This document shows, piece after piece, positions 17,908 through 26,472 of a stretch of 64,000 bases of DNA. The DNA is from Bacillus badius NBRC 15713 (GTDB lineage: Bacteria > Bacillota > Bacilli > Bacillales > Domibacillaceae): assembly GCF_001591605.1 (NCBI RefSeq), contig NZ_BCVF01000011.1, positions 37,065 through 101,064 on the forward strand, read 5' to 3'. Below the pieces are notes generated by a model. It worked only from the letters and a program-made list of their open reading frames with translations. It searched no databases and was not told the origin of the DNA. How positions within the stretch are numbered: the stretch's first letter is position 1; every line of letters starts with the position of its first letter. A program made the translations under genes and the position numbers.

Positions 17908-19050
17908 TTAATCTTTTTGTCTTGGCGGGCGCTTTCCCCAATACTGGTAATAATCCGTTCGAATAAACCCGTTAAAGAGCTTCCGTTTTTTCGTCGCTTG
18001 CTTGCCGTAAAATTGTTCAAATCCTTCATGAGATGTCAGCATATATACAGACCACGTATCGTAGCCGGCCAGCGCTTGGCCCATCTCCTGATACATTTGC
18101 TCCACTTCCGGCCGGTCTCCGAGACGTTCACCATAAGGAGGGTTTCCGACGATCACTCCATATTCTTTTGAAGTCGAGAAATCTTTGACATTCATTTGTT
18201 TAAATTGAATTAAATCAGCCAATCCTGCTTCGAAGGCATTTTTTTGCGCCACATCAACCATTCGGTGATCGATATCACTGCCCGTAATATCTAGAGGCTG
18301 ATTATAATTGGCTACATCTTCCGCTTCCACTCTCGCGTTCTCCCATACCTCTTCGCCCATCCAGTGCCACTCTTCCGAGACAAACTCCCGATTAAACCCT
18401 GGAGCGATATTCTGACCAATCAGGGCTGCCTCTATCGGGATGGTGCCCGAACCGCAGAACGGGTCAACAAACGGGCGGTCGGGATGCCAATTTGTCAGCT
18501 GGATAAGAGCAGCCGCCAGCGTTTCCTTTAACGGGGCGCCTCCTTGAGCGATACGGTAACCCCGGCGATGCAGACCAGCACCGCTAGTGTCAATTGTAAG
18601 TGTGGCTTTATCTTTCAGCAAAGAAACTTCAATTTTAAATAAAGGACCGGTTTCTTGCAGCCATGTCTGAATTCTATATTTGTTTCTCAGGCGTTCAACA
18701 ATTGCTTTTTTTACGATGGCCTGACAGTCAGATACACTGAATAAAGTCGATTTCACCGATTTCCCTTGCACTGGAAACTCGGCTTCCTTCGGCAAGTACT
18801 GCTCCCATGGCAGCGCCTTCGTTGCTTCAAACAACTGATCAAATGTGGTTGCTTTAAATTCACCAACAATGATCTTTACACGGTCAGCCGACCGCAGCCA
18901 CATATTGCAGCGGGCAATCGCTGACTCATCCCCTTGAAAAATAACTCTTCCATTATCTGTTTGGCATTCATAGCCAAGATTTTTCACTTCATTCGCCACA
19001 ACTGCCTCGAGCCCCATTGCGGCTGTAGCCATTAATGTATAGGTTGGCAT
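17908..19050 (-). CDS. ypsC: THUMP-domain rRNA methyltransferase YpsC (RlmL-like)
   Basis: 380 residues. The N-terminal THUMP RNA-binding domain (about residues 1-155) is followed by a class I SAM methyltransferase with FVDPFCGSGTIPIEAALI and the catalytic NPPYGERLG motif characteristic of N2-guanine methylation. Homologous to the N-terminal half of E. coli RlmL, which methylates G2445 of 23S rRNA; that substrate is inferred. The ATG at 19050 follows CAGGTGATTGG. It sits just downstream of the RNase P RNA gene, as in B. subtilis. Confidence 0.92.
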   Translation of the reverse strand: MPTYTLMATAAMGLEAVVANEVKNLGYECQTDNGRVIFQGDESAIARCNMWLRSADRVKIIVGEFKATTFDQLFEATKALPWEQYLPKEAEFPVQGKSVKSTLFSVSDCQAIVKKAIVERLRNKYRIQTWLQETGPLFKIEVSLLKDKATLTIDTSGAGLHRRGYRIAQGGAPLKETLAAALIQLTNWHPDRPFVDPFCGSGTIPIEAALIGQNIAPGFNREFVSEEWHWMGEEVWENARVEAEDVANYNQPLDITGSDIDHRMVDVAQKNAFEAGLADLIQFKQMNVKDFSTSKEYGVIVGNPPYGERLGDRPEVEQMYQEMGQALAGYDTWSVYMLTSHEGFEQFYGKQATKKRKLFNGFIRTDYYQYWGKRPPRQKD

Positions 19051-19101
19051 CCAATCACCTGCACTTATAGAATTATGTATTCATTAAAAAAACAGCCATA
19101 T

Positions 19102-19131
19102 AGAACAAAAGCTCTCCATAAAGGAGAGCTT
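19102..19131 (-). terminator. Intrinsic terminator of rnpB
   Basis: 9-bp stem AAGCTCTCC/GGAGAGCTT followed on the minus strand by TTGTT, just after the RNase P RNA. Confidence 0.88.
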
Positions 19132-19144
19132 GTGAAATTATATC

Positions 19145-19564
19145 CCATAATAACGTTCTGTAAGCCATGTTCTGTACCATTGTACTGCAAGCGATCAGGG
19201 ATGATCTTGTACTCCGGTGGTAATCATCTATCTGCGGATGTTCTAAAAACAGCCGCCCCTCTTATTGTTCATTTCCTTAAAGAGGGTGCCCCTACCTAAA
19301 TTTGGGTTGCTCACTCGCGGGGTTTACCTCGTTCCACCTTTATAATTTCTTATAAAGCTACGTCACTGTGGCACTTTCAAGGTAATCATGCCATATCCGA
19401 AGACTTAGGCATTTTCCCTGCCGTCAATCCAGCCGGAGCCGAACTGCCCTAGCTTACTTTTTCGCTAGGCACGAACACTACAGGCATCTCAGCACTGTGT
19501 GAGCATGGACTTTCCTCTGCAGCTAAACAGCTGCAGCGATTACCCGAACGCTATTATTGTCACC
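19145..19564 (-). ncRNA. rnpB: RNase P RNA, Bacillus (B) type
   Basis: On the minus strand, GTTCGGGTAATCGCTGCAG, then GAGGAAAGTCCATGCTC, GCTGAGATGCC, TAGTGTTCGTGCCTAGCGAA, AAGTGCCACAGTGACG, and finally TGGCTTACAGAACGTTAT near the 3' end. These are the conserved blocks of bacterial RNase P RNA, with the B-type layout of B. subtilis. Ends are set from the promoter (start about 19564) and from the terminal helix ATAATAGCGTT with AACGTTATTAT, and are good to a few bases. The ribozyme matures tRNA 5' ends. Position between ypsC and gpsB is conserved. Confidence 0.97.
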
Positions 19565-19570
19565 TGCACT

Positions 19571-19599
19571 ATTATATAGGAAAAAACCAACTAATGCAA
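19571..19599 (-). promoter_or_regulatory. Sigma-A promoter of rnpB
   Basis: On the minus strand, TTGCAT (19599-19594) and TATAAT (19576-19571), 17-base spacer. Confidence 0.8.
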
Positions 19600-19623
19600 G
19601 AGTTTGTTCAGCTGCACAGCTAC

Positions 19624-19947
19624 TTATTCGTTGTACAGCTTATCCCCGAAGACGTGCCGCTCTAGGTTGGACAAGCGCTTCAGAATATCGAAGTTTGTTG
19701 AACCGGCAGCTGGCTGCGGAGCCGGAGCCGGAGCAGGCTGCGAACGGCGCATTGTCGTTTCACTTTGTTTCTTCAAGCGCAGATTCTCCTGCTGCAGCTC
19801 TTCGATAGCTTGATGAAATGCCTCGTAGTCCTTAATAATTAAATCAAGAAACTGATCCACTTCATCTGGGTTATAGCCTCTCATAGAAGTTTTAAAGTCT
19901 TTTTCTAAAATGTCCTTCGCTGTCAGTTTCACTTTATTAGATAACAT
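19624..19947 (-). CDS. gpsB: Cell division regulator GpsB
   Basis: 107 residues. The N-terminal DivIVA-like membrane-binding domain (about residues 1-65, with [27 protein letters not shown] and a coiled coil) is joined by an Ala/Pro-rich linker to a short C-terminal trimerisation helix, [17 protein letters not shown]. GpsB shuttles PBP1 (PonA, also in this window) between septum and side wall. An upstream in-frame extension exists, but the ATG at 19947 with GAGGTGATG ahead gives the family N-terminus. Confidence 0.95.
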   Translation of the reverse strand: MLSNKVKLTAKDILEKDFKTSMRGYNPDEVDQFLDLIIKDYEAFHQAIEELQQENLRLKKQSETTMRRSQPAPAPAPQPAAGSTNFDILKRLSNLERHVFGDKLYNE

Positions 19948-20029
19948 TCCCGTCATCACCTCAATATATTCCAAACCGTGTTGCATTTATTTTTTCAAAA
20001 ACAGGCGCATTTGTCAATCTATTCAGCCC

Positions 20030-20590
20030 TTAATCCCAGTCTGTTTCTTTCAACTGTTCCTCTTCTGTAATAAATTGCAAATCATAAAATGTTATTTGGC
20101 GAATCTCAAACGGATGCTTCTCTTGAAAAGCCCGGGCCATATCCCACAAATATTGAGGAGATCCCGGCTTTTCGTCATCATAAATTGCCAGGAGGCCAGC
20201 TGCTTTTCGCAAAAACAATTGATTTTTATTTCGAAATTGTGACGGGCTCTTATACGGCTCCTTCGATATTGAATCGACAAAATCAGCTTTGGCGAGAATC
20301 GCTTCATAATAGTGTTGGGTTTCTTCTTTCCAATTTTCCTGCTGCTGCGCAAACGGAGTAAGCACAGCAAGTTTAACATGAGGAACTTCCTCCTTCAACT
20401 GAAACAGCACCTCTGCCGCCCAGCACTCGACACCAAGCTGGCCGCTGATCAATAGCCATTCCATGCCTTCATCAAGCAGGCGCAGGAGCTCCTTTTCCAG
20501 CGCTTTTTTGATAAAGAATACAGCCGGATCATTTTGTTTAAAGATGCCAAGCTCATAAGGCTTATACCCTGCTACTGTCCAAACAGACAT
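20030..20590 (-). CDS. ypsA: YpsA, SLOG-superfamily protein (DUF1273/UPF0398)
   Basis: 186 residues with the Rossmann-like SLOG fold typical of UPF0398: AGYKPYELGIF at the start, LISGQLGVECWAAEVLF, and the late nucleotide-binding region AIYDDEKPGSP. The B. subtilis protein has been linked to cell division and shares a neighbourhood with gpsB, as here. Ligand and activity are not established; SLOG proteins usually bind nucleotide-derived molecules. The ATG at 20590 follows AAAGGGGG. Confidence 0.92.
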   Translation of the reverse strand: MSVWTVAGYKPYELGIFKQNDPAVFFIKKALEKELLRLLDEGMEWLLISGQLGVECWAAEVLFQLKEEVPHVKLAVLTPFAQQQENWKEETQHYYEAILAKADFVDSISKEPYKSPSQFRNKNQLFLRKAAGLLAIYDDEKPGSPQYLWDMARAFQEKHPFEIRQITFYDLQFITEEEQLKETDWD

Positions 20591-20611
20591 TGAAAAACCC
20601 CCTTTATCGCA

Positions 20612-20646
20612 TAATAAAAAAGCAAGGGAAAGCCCTTACTTTTTTA
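20612..20646 (-). terminator. Intrinsic terminator after the cotD remnant
   Basis: Stem GTAAGGG/CCCTTGC with one G-U pair, flanked by A/T runs on both sides (TTTTTTATT on the minus strand). It overlaps the end of the cotD pseudogene. Confidence 0.75.
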
Positions 20647-20885
20647 TCTGCCTAACAGCCAAATGGCCAGCGAGAATTCTCCCCGCACAACAGCTGCTGA
20701 TATACACATTCTGAGCAAAAAATTGGGTATGCGGATCATAATGCTGGTGCTAGTATGTTTGATGATTAATGTTGGCCATGTGTTGGATAAAAGTGCGGCA
20801 CAATAAATTGCTCAAAGATGTAATTTTCACAGCACATCGGCGGATGACTCATCACAGGTCATACTTTGGGCCGGCTGCAATGCAT
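20636..20885 (-). pseudogene. cotD: cotD spore coat protein, degraded copy
   Basis: Reading the minus strand from ATG 20885 gives MHCSRPKV, a TGA stop, then PVMSHPPMCCENYIFEQFIVP and HFYPTH. The frame then shifts to MANINHQTY, meets a TAG, and continues HQHYDPHTQFFAQNV. This mosaic follows CotD line by line (MHHCRP start, HPTxCC, xxIVPHxxPxH, NINHQxxxHxHYxPHT). The locus is also right: cotD lies between ypsA and yprB in B. subtilis. At least one frameshift and two in-frame stops make it non-functional unless the bases are misread. The ribosome site (GGGGATGG) and terminator survive. Confidence 0.75.
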
Positions 20886-20957
20886 CCTTCCATCCCCTAT
20901 TTCTATATAGATCATCTGTGCAGAAAGAAGGGAACACGCATTTTTTAAATAGTTGTT

Positions 20958-21059
20958 TTACAAAAAGCTGGAAAAGCTATCCTTCATATTGGTCATGAAA
21001 AAAGCAGTTAAGCCGACAACAACAAAAAATAACACAAGTAAAGCGCGATACACGTTCAT
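20958..21059 (-). CDS. Possible 33-residue membrane peptide
   Basis: Open frame MNVYRALLVLFFVVVGLTAFF..., one hydrophobic helix (about residues 5-22) and a polar tail. A GGGGTGG run precedes it. It sits too close to the ATG at 21059 but seven bases before an alternative GTG at 21053, which would give 31 residues. It lies between the cotD remnant and mrfB in a gap otherwise without genes. No family recognised; the call rests on composition and ribosome site only. Confidence 0.4.
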   Translation of the reverse strand: MNVYRALLVLFFVVVGLTAFFMTNMKDSFSSFL

Positions 21060-21233
21060 TCCACCCCATACATATTTTCTCTTATGTTTTTTGTACCATT
21101 CTACATTTTACAGCCTTTTGTCATAAGAAACAATAAACATCTGGAATTTATTTTGGCGAAAAGAACAAAACTTTGTCGTTTTTTTATTGTTAAAAGTCGA
21201 AAAGAAGTAACTATCTACAAACTGTCATCTTGC

Positions 21234-22469
21234 TTATCTATTTATTTTCTTCATTAACCTTGTTTTTCTTTTATCCAAATCCTCTTCCAGCCGCTTATTT
21301 GTCCCGTTACAAAGACTGCTTGCTGCTTCTGCGTGCTGCATCGCCTTCAAGAGCTCCTTCTGCTTATGCTCGTAATATTTACTCAGCTCAATATGCGCTT
21401 CTATTCTTTCGGACAGCGCTCCTTCCTCGCAGACGGCATCCCATAAAGCAACTGCTTGAGCCCAGTTTTTTTCCCTCTTATAGTGAAAAGCTAGCGCATG
21501 GCTGGCCATCGCCTGCACTTCTTTATCCTGCTCATCAACAAGCTTTCGGTAAGCACCGGCTGACAGCTTTTTTTCGCCGACTGCCTCAAGCCATCGTGCA
21601 ACTTCAAATTTTTCCCGGCTCGTCCGGTCTTCCCCTTCCTCCAAAATATGAAGGCTCACATGGGTGTAAAGGGTAATGAGCGTTAAAATATCTCTTTCAT
21701 TATGCTCCATGACCTTCAATATACCTTCCGGCTTCCGTCTTTCTACATAATCAAAATAAATCATTGGCGCTAAGTAGCCGGGGATATCTTCTGTACGGCA
21801 AATATCAAGCTTTTCCTTCTCAACATTTACCAGTTTGACAGCCTCCATTGAATGTTTCCATAGTCTTCTAGAAGCGTGATATAAATCAAAGTGGCCAAAC
21901 CCCGGGAGCTTTGGCACATGCTCACGAACGAGTGTATGCCGGGTTTTTACTTGCGGCCAGTCGAAGGATTTTCCATTATACGTGACGAGCGTCGTGTAAT
22001 CTACTTTCTCAAGAAAGCTTGAATACAGCGCCACTTCATTTCCCGGTGCCGGCAAAAAATGCTGGCGCACCACGACCTCCTCCCCCTGGATTCTGGCGTA
22101 GCCGAGCAAGAAAATGATATTCCCGGTTCCTCCGCCGAGACCGGTAGTTTCCGTATCGAAGAAAAACAAATCCGACACCTGATGCCCTTTCGCAGATAAT
22201 GGATGGGCTCCTTCCCATTCATTCCACTTGGCTACAGCCTGCTTCACTTCAGAAAACCGGTGCCGGCCATGCTGGAAAGAGAGCGGATACCTGACTTCGC
22301 GAATGAGACACCATTGATCATCAAGCACATAAGGCGTTGCTCCAGCTCTTTCCCATTCATCCATATAAGGGATATCCGGCTGCTGAACAAGCGGTTTTTC
22401 TGCAGGCTTATCTTGTTCTTCTCTGATAATATGGCGTTTCATCCGTTGAAGCTTTCCGGATAATCCCAT
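21234..22469 (-). CDS. mrfB: Mitomycin repair exonuclease MrfB (YprB)
   Basis: 411 residues. A DEDD-type RNase H-like exonuclease domain (about residues 95-275) shows FFDTETTGLGGG, VTYNGKSFDWPQVKTRH and the late acidic HNERDILTL motif. The C-terminal third is helical and TPR-like. In B. subtilis, MrfA helicase and MrfB exonuclease form a UvrABC-independent excision pathway for mitomycin C damage. The ATG at 22469 follows AGGAG. It lies 15 bases after mrfA, in one operon. Confidence 0.92.
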   Translation of the reverse strand: MGLSGKLQRMKRHIIREEQDKPAEKPLVQQPDIPYMDEWERAGATPYVLDDQWCLIREVRYPLSFQHGRHRFSEVKQAVAKWNEWEGAHPLSAKGHQVSDLFFFDTETTGLGGGTGNIIFLLGYARIQGEEVVVRQHFLPAPGNEVALYSSFLEKVDYTTLVTYNGKSFDWPQVKTRHTLVREHVPKLPGFGHFDLYHASRRLWKHSMEAVKLVNVEKEKLDICRTEDIPGYLAPMIYFDYVERRKPEGILKVMEHNERDILTLITLYTHVSLHILEEGEDRTSREKFEVARWLEAVGEKKLSAGAYRKLVDEQDKEVQAMASHALAFHYKREKNWAQAVALWDAVCEEGALSERIEAHIELSKYYEHKQKELLKAMQHAEAASSLCNGTNKRLEEDLDKRKTRLMKKINR

Positions 22470-22484
22470 TTCACTTGACTCCTC

Positions 22485-24752
22485 TCATAAGAACATTTTC
22501 AACAGGCGGTAAGCATCTTCCTTCGCCGTAGGAAAAGCAGTGTCGGTGCCTATGCAGGAAGGACAGCCTTTTGGACAAGGGCAATGACGAATGAGCTCTG
22601 CCGCTTGGTTGATAATTTCGCTGAATTGATTGAAAACTTGTTCACTTAGCCCGATGCCGCCCGGGTAATGATCATAGACGAAGATTGTCGGCTTCTCATT
22701 ATGGCTGGCTTTTACTTGCGGCACAATATGGATATCATTCGGATCGCACATAGCAAATAAAGGGATAATTGCTTTTAATGAATGGGCTGCTCCGATGAGG
22801 CCGTTCTCTACTCGTTCTTCTGACAGTTCCTGGACATTGTTATCGAGCGACATCCATACCGCATTCGTATGCAGCTCTACCTCCGGCAAATGAATCGGAC
22901 CGGAACCAATGTTTTCATGCGTATCAAATTTAATCTTTTTAAAAATAGTGGCCATCGCATGAACAGCCACATCCCCGTAGGAAAACGCGGCCGTCCCCTT
23001 TTCCTGCTTTTTGTCCTCCTCCAGCACTTGAAGCTGGACCGCCAGATTCGCATCTGTAAAATAATCCACATCCACTTCGCGAACATAGGCTTTCTTCTCT
23101 TCCCAGTCCAGTTCCTCCACTTGGTATTGGACTCCCTGATGAAGGTAAATCGCTTCATCATGCAAGAGGGTCATCGCGCTGAATGTATCCATTTCTCCGA
23201 TCACTTTATGGCCAGCTGTTACAGAAATGTCAATAATAATCACATTTTCCTGTGAAGCTGAACGCAGACTGATATTATGAGCCGGAAATGAATCATTCAT
23301 CCAAAACCATTGTCCTTGATTCTCATGCAGCACTCTCTCTGCTGTTAAGAACTCAAGCACCTCTTCAATATCTGTTTCCCCGAATGATTCTCCTTGTTTA
23401 AACGGCAGCTCATAAGCGGCACATTTCAAATGGTCAATAAGAATGACGAGATTGTCAGGATTAATCCGAGCTGTTTCAGGTGTGCGTCTAAAGAAATAAT
23501 CTGGATGGTCAATAATAAATTGATCGAGCGGATCAGAGCTTGCTACCATAATCACAAGAGACTCCCCATGACGGCGCCCCGCTCTGCCGGCTTGCTGCCA
23601 GGCACTGGCAATCGTTCCTGGATAACCAGTCATTACACAAACTTGGAGTTGGCCGATGTCGACTCCAAGTTCAAGCGCATTCGTGCTGACCACTCCATAA
23701 ATATCTCCATTCCTCAGACCCTTCTCAATTTCACGCCGCTGCGTGGGCAAGTATCCTCCGCGATAGCCTCTGATCGATTTCGCGCCGAGTTCGTTTTTCA
23801 CAAGTTCCTGCAAGTACGTCAAAAGAATTTCCACGCGCACCCGGCTTCTGGCAAATACGATTGTTTGAATTTTATTTTTTAGCATTTCGCCAGCGAGCCG
23901 GCGGACTTCCAAAACCGCGCTGCGCCGAATATTCAACGGCTTATTGACAACGGGGGGATTGTAAAAGACGAAGTGCTTTTTCCCGGCTGGCGCCCCATTT
24001 TTATCGATTAGCCGGATAGATTTCCCGGTTAATGACTCGGCAAGCTCCAGCGGATTGGCAATGGTAGCAGATGTGCAAATAAATACTGGATCGCTCCCGT
24101 AATAGCGGCAAATTCGCTGTAAACGGCGCAAAACATTTGCCACGTGGCTGCCGAATACTCCCCTGTATATATGAAGTTCATCAATGACGATGTATTTTAA
24201 GTTCTCAAATAATGCGACCCATTTTGTATGGTGCGGCAAAATTGCCGAATGCAGCATATCTGGATTTGTCAGAATGACTTGTCCCGCTTTGCGTACTTTT
24301 TGGCGAATATTTGCCGGCGTGTCTCCGTCATACGTATAGCTGTGAATTGGCAGACCCACTTCCTGAATCAATTCATTGATTTCGCTTTTTTGGTCCTGCG
24401 CAAGTGCCTTCGTCGGAAACAAATAAAGCGCCCGCGCTTTCTCGTTTTCGATCACCGCTTGCATAACCGGCAAATTGTAGCAAAGTGTTTTTCCAGATGC
24501 TGTCGGCGTAACAGCTACGAAGCTTTCTCCCCGCCTTGCTGCTTCATAGGCCAGCAATTGATGCGTATATAACTGCTCAATTCCTCTATTGTTTAACGCG
24601 GCTGCAAGCTCAGGAGCAATGTCAGCCGGCAGCGGAACAACAGCCGCTTCTTTTTCTGGTATGGTGTGCCAATGAATGATATTGGAACGGACTGCTTCCT
24701 CCTGCCTTAGCCAGTCGATGGCTTCTTGCAGCGTCTTTCTCCCAAATTGCAT
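22485..24752 (-). CDS. mrfA: Mitomycin repair DEAD/DEAH-box helicase MrfA (YprA)
   Basis: 755-residue superfamily 2 helicase of the Hrq1/MrfA type. Motif I is PTASGKTLCYNLP, motif II is IDELH, and motif VI is QQAGRAGRR, followed by a winged-helix region and the signature C-terminal domain with a four-cysteine cluster, HCPCPKGCPSCIG (zinc-binding). It translocates 3' to 5' and acts with the exonuclease MrfB encoded directly downstream. The ATG at 24752 follows AGAGGTGAG. Gene pair and order match B. subtilis. Confidence 0.94.
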   Translation of the reverse strand: MQFGRKTLQEAIDWLRQEEAVRSNIIHWHTIPEKEAAVVPLPADIAPELAAALNNRGIEQLYTHQLLAYEAARRGESFVAVTPTASGKTLCYNLPVMQAVIENEKARALYLFPTKALAQDQKSEINELIQEVGLPIHSYTYDGDTPANIRQKVRKAGQVILTNPDMLHSAILPHHTKWVALFENLKYIVIDELHIYRGVFGSHVANVLRRLQRICRYYGSDPVFICTSATIANPLELAESLTGKSIRLIDKNGAPAGKKHFVFYNPPVVNKPLNIRRSAVLEVRRLAGEMLKNKIQTIVFARSRVRVEILLTYLQELVKNELGAKSIRGYRGGYLPTQRREIEKGLRNGDIYGVVSTNALELGVDIGQLQVCVMTGYPGTIASAWQQAGRAGRRHGESLVIMVASSDPLDQFIIDHPDYFFRRTPETARINPDNLVILIDHLKCAAYELPFKQGESFGETDIEEVLEFLTAERVLHENQGQWFWMNDSFPAHNISLRSASQENVIIIDISVTAGHKVIGEMDTFSAMTLLHDEAIYLHQGVQYQVEELDWEEKKAYVREVDVDYFTDANLAVQLQVLEEDKKQEKGTAAFSYGDVAVHAMATIFKKIKFDTHENIGSGPIHLPEVELHTNAVWMSLDNNVQELSEERVENGLIGAAHSLKAIIPLFAMCDPNDIHIVPQVKASHNEKPTIFVYDHYPGGIGLSEQVFNQFSEIINQAAELIRHCPCPKGCPSCIGTDTAFPTAKEDAYRLLKMFL

Positions 24753-24823
24753 GCTCTCACCTCTTCTTCATTTTAGCGAACAAACGATCCATTTGAAAGA
24801 AAAAATGACTGTTTTCGTCCCGC

Positions 24824-24858
24824 AAAAAAGCCCTGAAGGCATCATTCTCCTTCAAGGC
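24824..24858 (-). terminator. Intrinsic terminator of yppG
   Basis: 10-bp stem GCCTTGAAGG/CCTTCAGGGC (with a G-U pair), followed on the minus strand by TTTTTT. Confidence 0.88.
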
Positions 24859-24866
24859 CGGATTAT

Positions 24867-25232
24867 TTATACTTTCAGCCACCCAGACATATCCTTCACA
24901 ACCTTTGACAATTGCGATACCGTATTCACCATCATTCCCGCTGTATCCATCGCTTTATTAATGTCAAATGTGCCATCTTTATTTTGAAAGGATTTCAATA
25001 GAGCAGACTGGCTGCTGCTTTTGGCCGATCCCATGTTTTGCGTCATAGAAGCAGAGGGCGCAAACATTGAATACGGTCCTTCTTGCATTGGCATTTGGTA
25101 AAGCGGATGGCCCCACAAATCCCCCGGAAATTGGGAATAACTGGGCGAAGAAGGTGTGTGGCCAGGATAAGCCGAAGGTGAATGATAGGGATAATGCCCA
25201 GGATATGGGTACACCTGACTCCACGGATTCAT
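24867..25232 (-). CDS. yppG: YppG family protein
   Basis: 121 residues. The N-terminal half is rich in Pro, Tyr and Ser with short PGHYPYHSPSAYPGH-like units, resembling spore coat proteins. The C-terminal half is ordered (LLKSFQNKDGTFDINKAMDTAGMMVNTVSQLSKVVKDM) and defines the YppG family. Function is unknown; the composition suggests a surface or spore-coat role, which is inference. The ATG at 25232 follows GGGAGGG. It lies between mrfA and yppE, as in B. subtilis. Confidence 0.82.
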   Translation of the reverse strand: MNPWSQVYPYPGHYPYHSPSAYPGHTPSSPSYSQFPGDLWGHPLYQMPMQEGPYSMFAPSASMTQNMGSAKSSSQSALLKSFQNKDGTFDINKAMDTAGMMVNTVSQLSKVVKDMSGWLKV

Positions 25233-25293
25233 CTTTTTCCCTCCCGCAACATTCGTTACAACATGGTATGCGAATTCGCTGAAAAGGTGACCA

Positions 25294-25647
25294 TCACGTT
25301 AATTCTTTTATTAACTGATGCAACACGAAAAGAGTTGACTCAACGTAATTTCGAAAACGTTTAAAGCTGGTTTCCGGAAAAAACGCTTGTACTGAAATCA
25401 ACTCGATATTCTCTACCACCGCTTTCATTTGCGGATAGTGGATATGGCGAAAGCGCCTCGTTTGCAAACAAGCGGTCAGTTCCTTCTCCCACTCTCTCGA
25501 CCGCAAGCGGGCTTGGTCCGCAAAAGGTTTGACTTCTGCATAAAAATCCCCTTTTTCTTGTTTTTCCCTCGCTAAGTGATAACGGCTATTGGCACGGGTG
25601 ACAATCTCTATCAGCTGCTCTGTCAATTCTTGAAGTCGGCTCATCAT
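25294..25647 (-). CDS. yppE: YppE family protein (DUF1798)
   Basis: 117-residue all-helical protein matching the DUF1798/YppE four-helix bundle: LTEQLIEIVTRANSRY, FYAEVKPFADQ, HYPQMKAVVENIELISVQAFFPETSFKRF and a C-terminal FVLHQLIKEL helix. Function unknown. Two adjacent ATGs follow AGGAG; the first is used. Synteny (yppE, yppG, mrfA) is conserved. Confidence 0.85.
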   Translation of the reverse strand: MMSRLQELTEQLIEIVTRANSRYHLAREKQEKGDFYAEVKPFADQARLRSREWEKELTACLQTRRFRHIHYPQMKAVVENIELISVQAFFPETSFKRFRNYVESTLFVLHQLIKELT

Positions 25648-25856
25648 TTATTCTCCTGTTCACCCTGTTATATTTTAATTAAGCTTTGGCTCATGCGCAT
25701 AAAGAAACTCATTTAATCGAACAAAAAGAAAACAACAGAGAAAGTCATCGTCTCTTCATTTCATTCAAATGAGTCAACACGCACATCGCTTATTTTACGA
25801 TTTTATAAGTTTTTGGGGGAATCTTCAAGAGATCGTTTCTTCATTTCAATTATATG

Positions 25857-26078
25857 TTAAAAGGATTGGACCATCTTGTAGGCAGGACCGGCAGACAACA
25901 AGAATTCAGCTCCTTCTTCCAGCTGGCTCATGCGCGCCATCACCGCCTCCTTTTTCTTCCAAAGGCGTGAATAGTGGGCTTTGTGCATCACAGCAGATCG
26001 TTTATGCAACACTTTCTCGATTTGCTCTACTTGTTCTTCAATCTCATTTAAGGTACGAAGCACTTCTTCTCTTGTCAT
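25857..26078 (-). CDS. Small helical hypothetical protein
   Basis: 73 residues, strongly charged and helical (MTREEVLRTLNEIEEQVEQIEKVLHKRS...), probably a coiled coil. The frame stays open 90 bases further upstream, but AAAGGAGTGGGAAG directly precedes the ATG at 26078, which is therefore chosen. It sits near the yppC-yppF place of B. subtilis but does not obviously match those proteins. Confidence 0.6.
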   Translation of the reverse strand: MTREEVLRTLNEIEEQVEQIEKVLHKRSAVMHKAHYSRLWKKKEAVMARMSQLEEGAEFLLSAGPAYKMVQSF

Positions 26079-26313
26079 TCTTCCCACTCCTTTTATAATA
26101 TTCTTTGCGCTTATTCTCTTGCCCAACTCTTTCTCTCTTTTTATAATGGATTCCTTCTCGGCTGACAAAACTAGGTGTCTTTCGGCAAAGAAAGAACGAG
26201 CCGGACAAAAATTTCTTTTGATTCGACAAAGCTTTTATCCCCTAAAAGTACTATGCGCTATGAAATGCAGCCGCGGCGTGAAAAGGTTATAATAAAGAAG
26301 CCGGAAAGGTCAT

Positions 26314-26430
26314 ATGAGGCCGCTAAACTGCATAACTGTACAAGAGGACCACAGAGGAAGTGAGGAAGAAATTTCACGTCCGGAACGGCCAAAAGGAAAA
26401 AATCGTCCTATTTCTCTACCCCGTGTATAA
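26314..26430 (+). CDS. Possible 38-residue arginine/glutamate-rich protein upstream of recU
   Basis: Open frame MRPLNCITVQEDHRGSEEEI...RPISLPRV, strongly charged and probably disordered. GGAAAGG lies five bases before the ATG, and TATAAT (26288-26293) lies about 20 bases further up, giving a compact promoter-RBS-gene layout. It ends 42 bases before recU. I do not recognise it; support is compositional and positional only. Confidence 0.4.
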   Translation: MRPLNCITVQEDHRGSEEEISRPERPKGKNRPISLPRV

Positions 26431-26472
26431 TTTTTTCTGTTATGATATGTATTATCTTGTGAGGTGCATGCT

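Noticed and set aside
25648..25856. A yppF-like gene between yppE and the 73-residue gene
   Set aside because: All frames on the minus strand are interrupted and no YppF-like sequence could be read, so nothing is annotated here.
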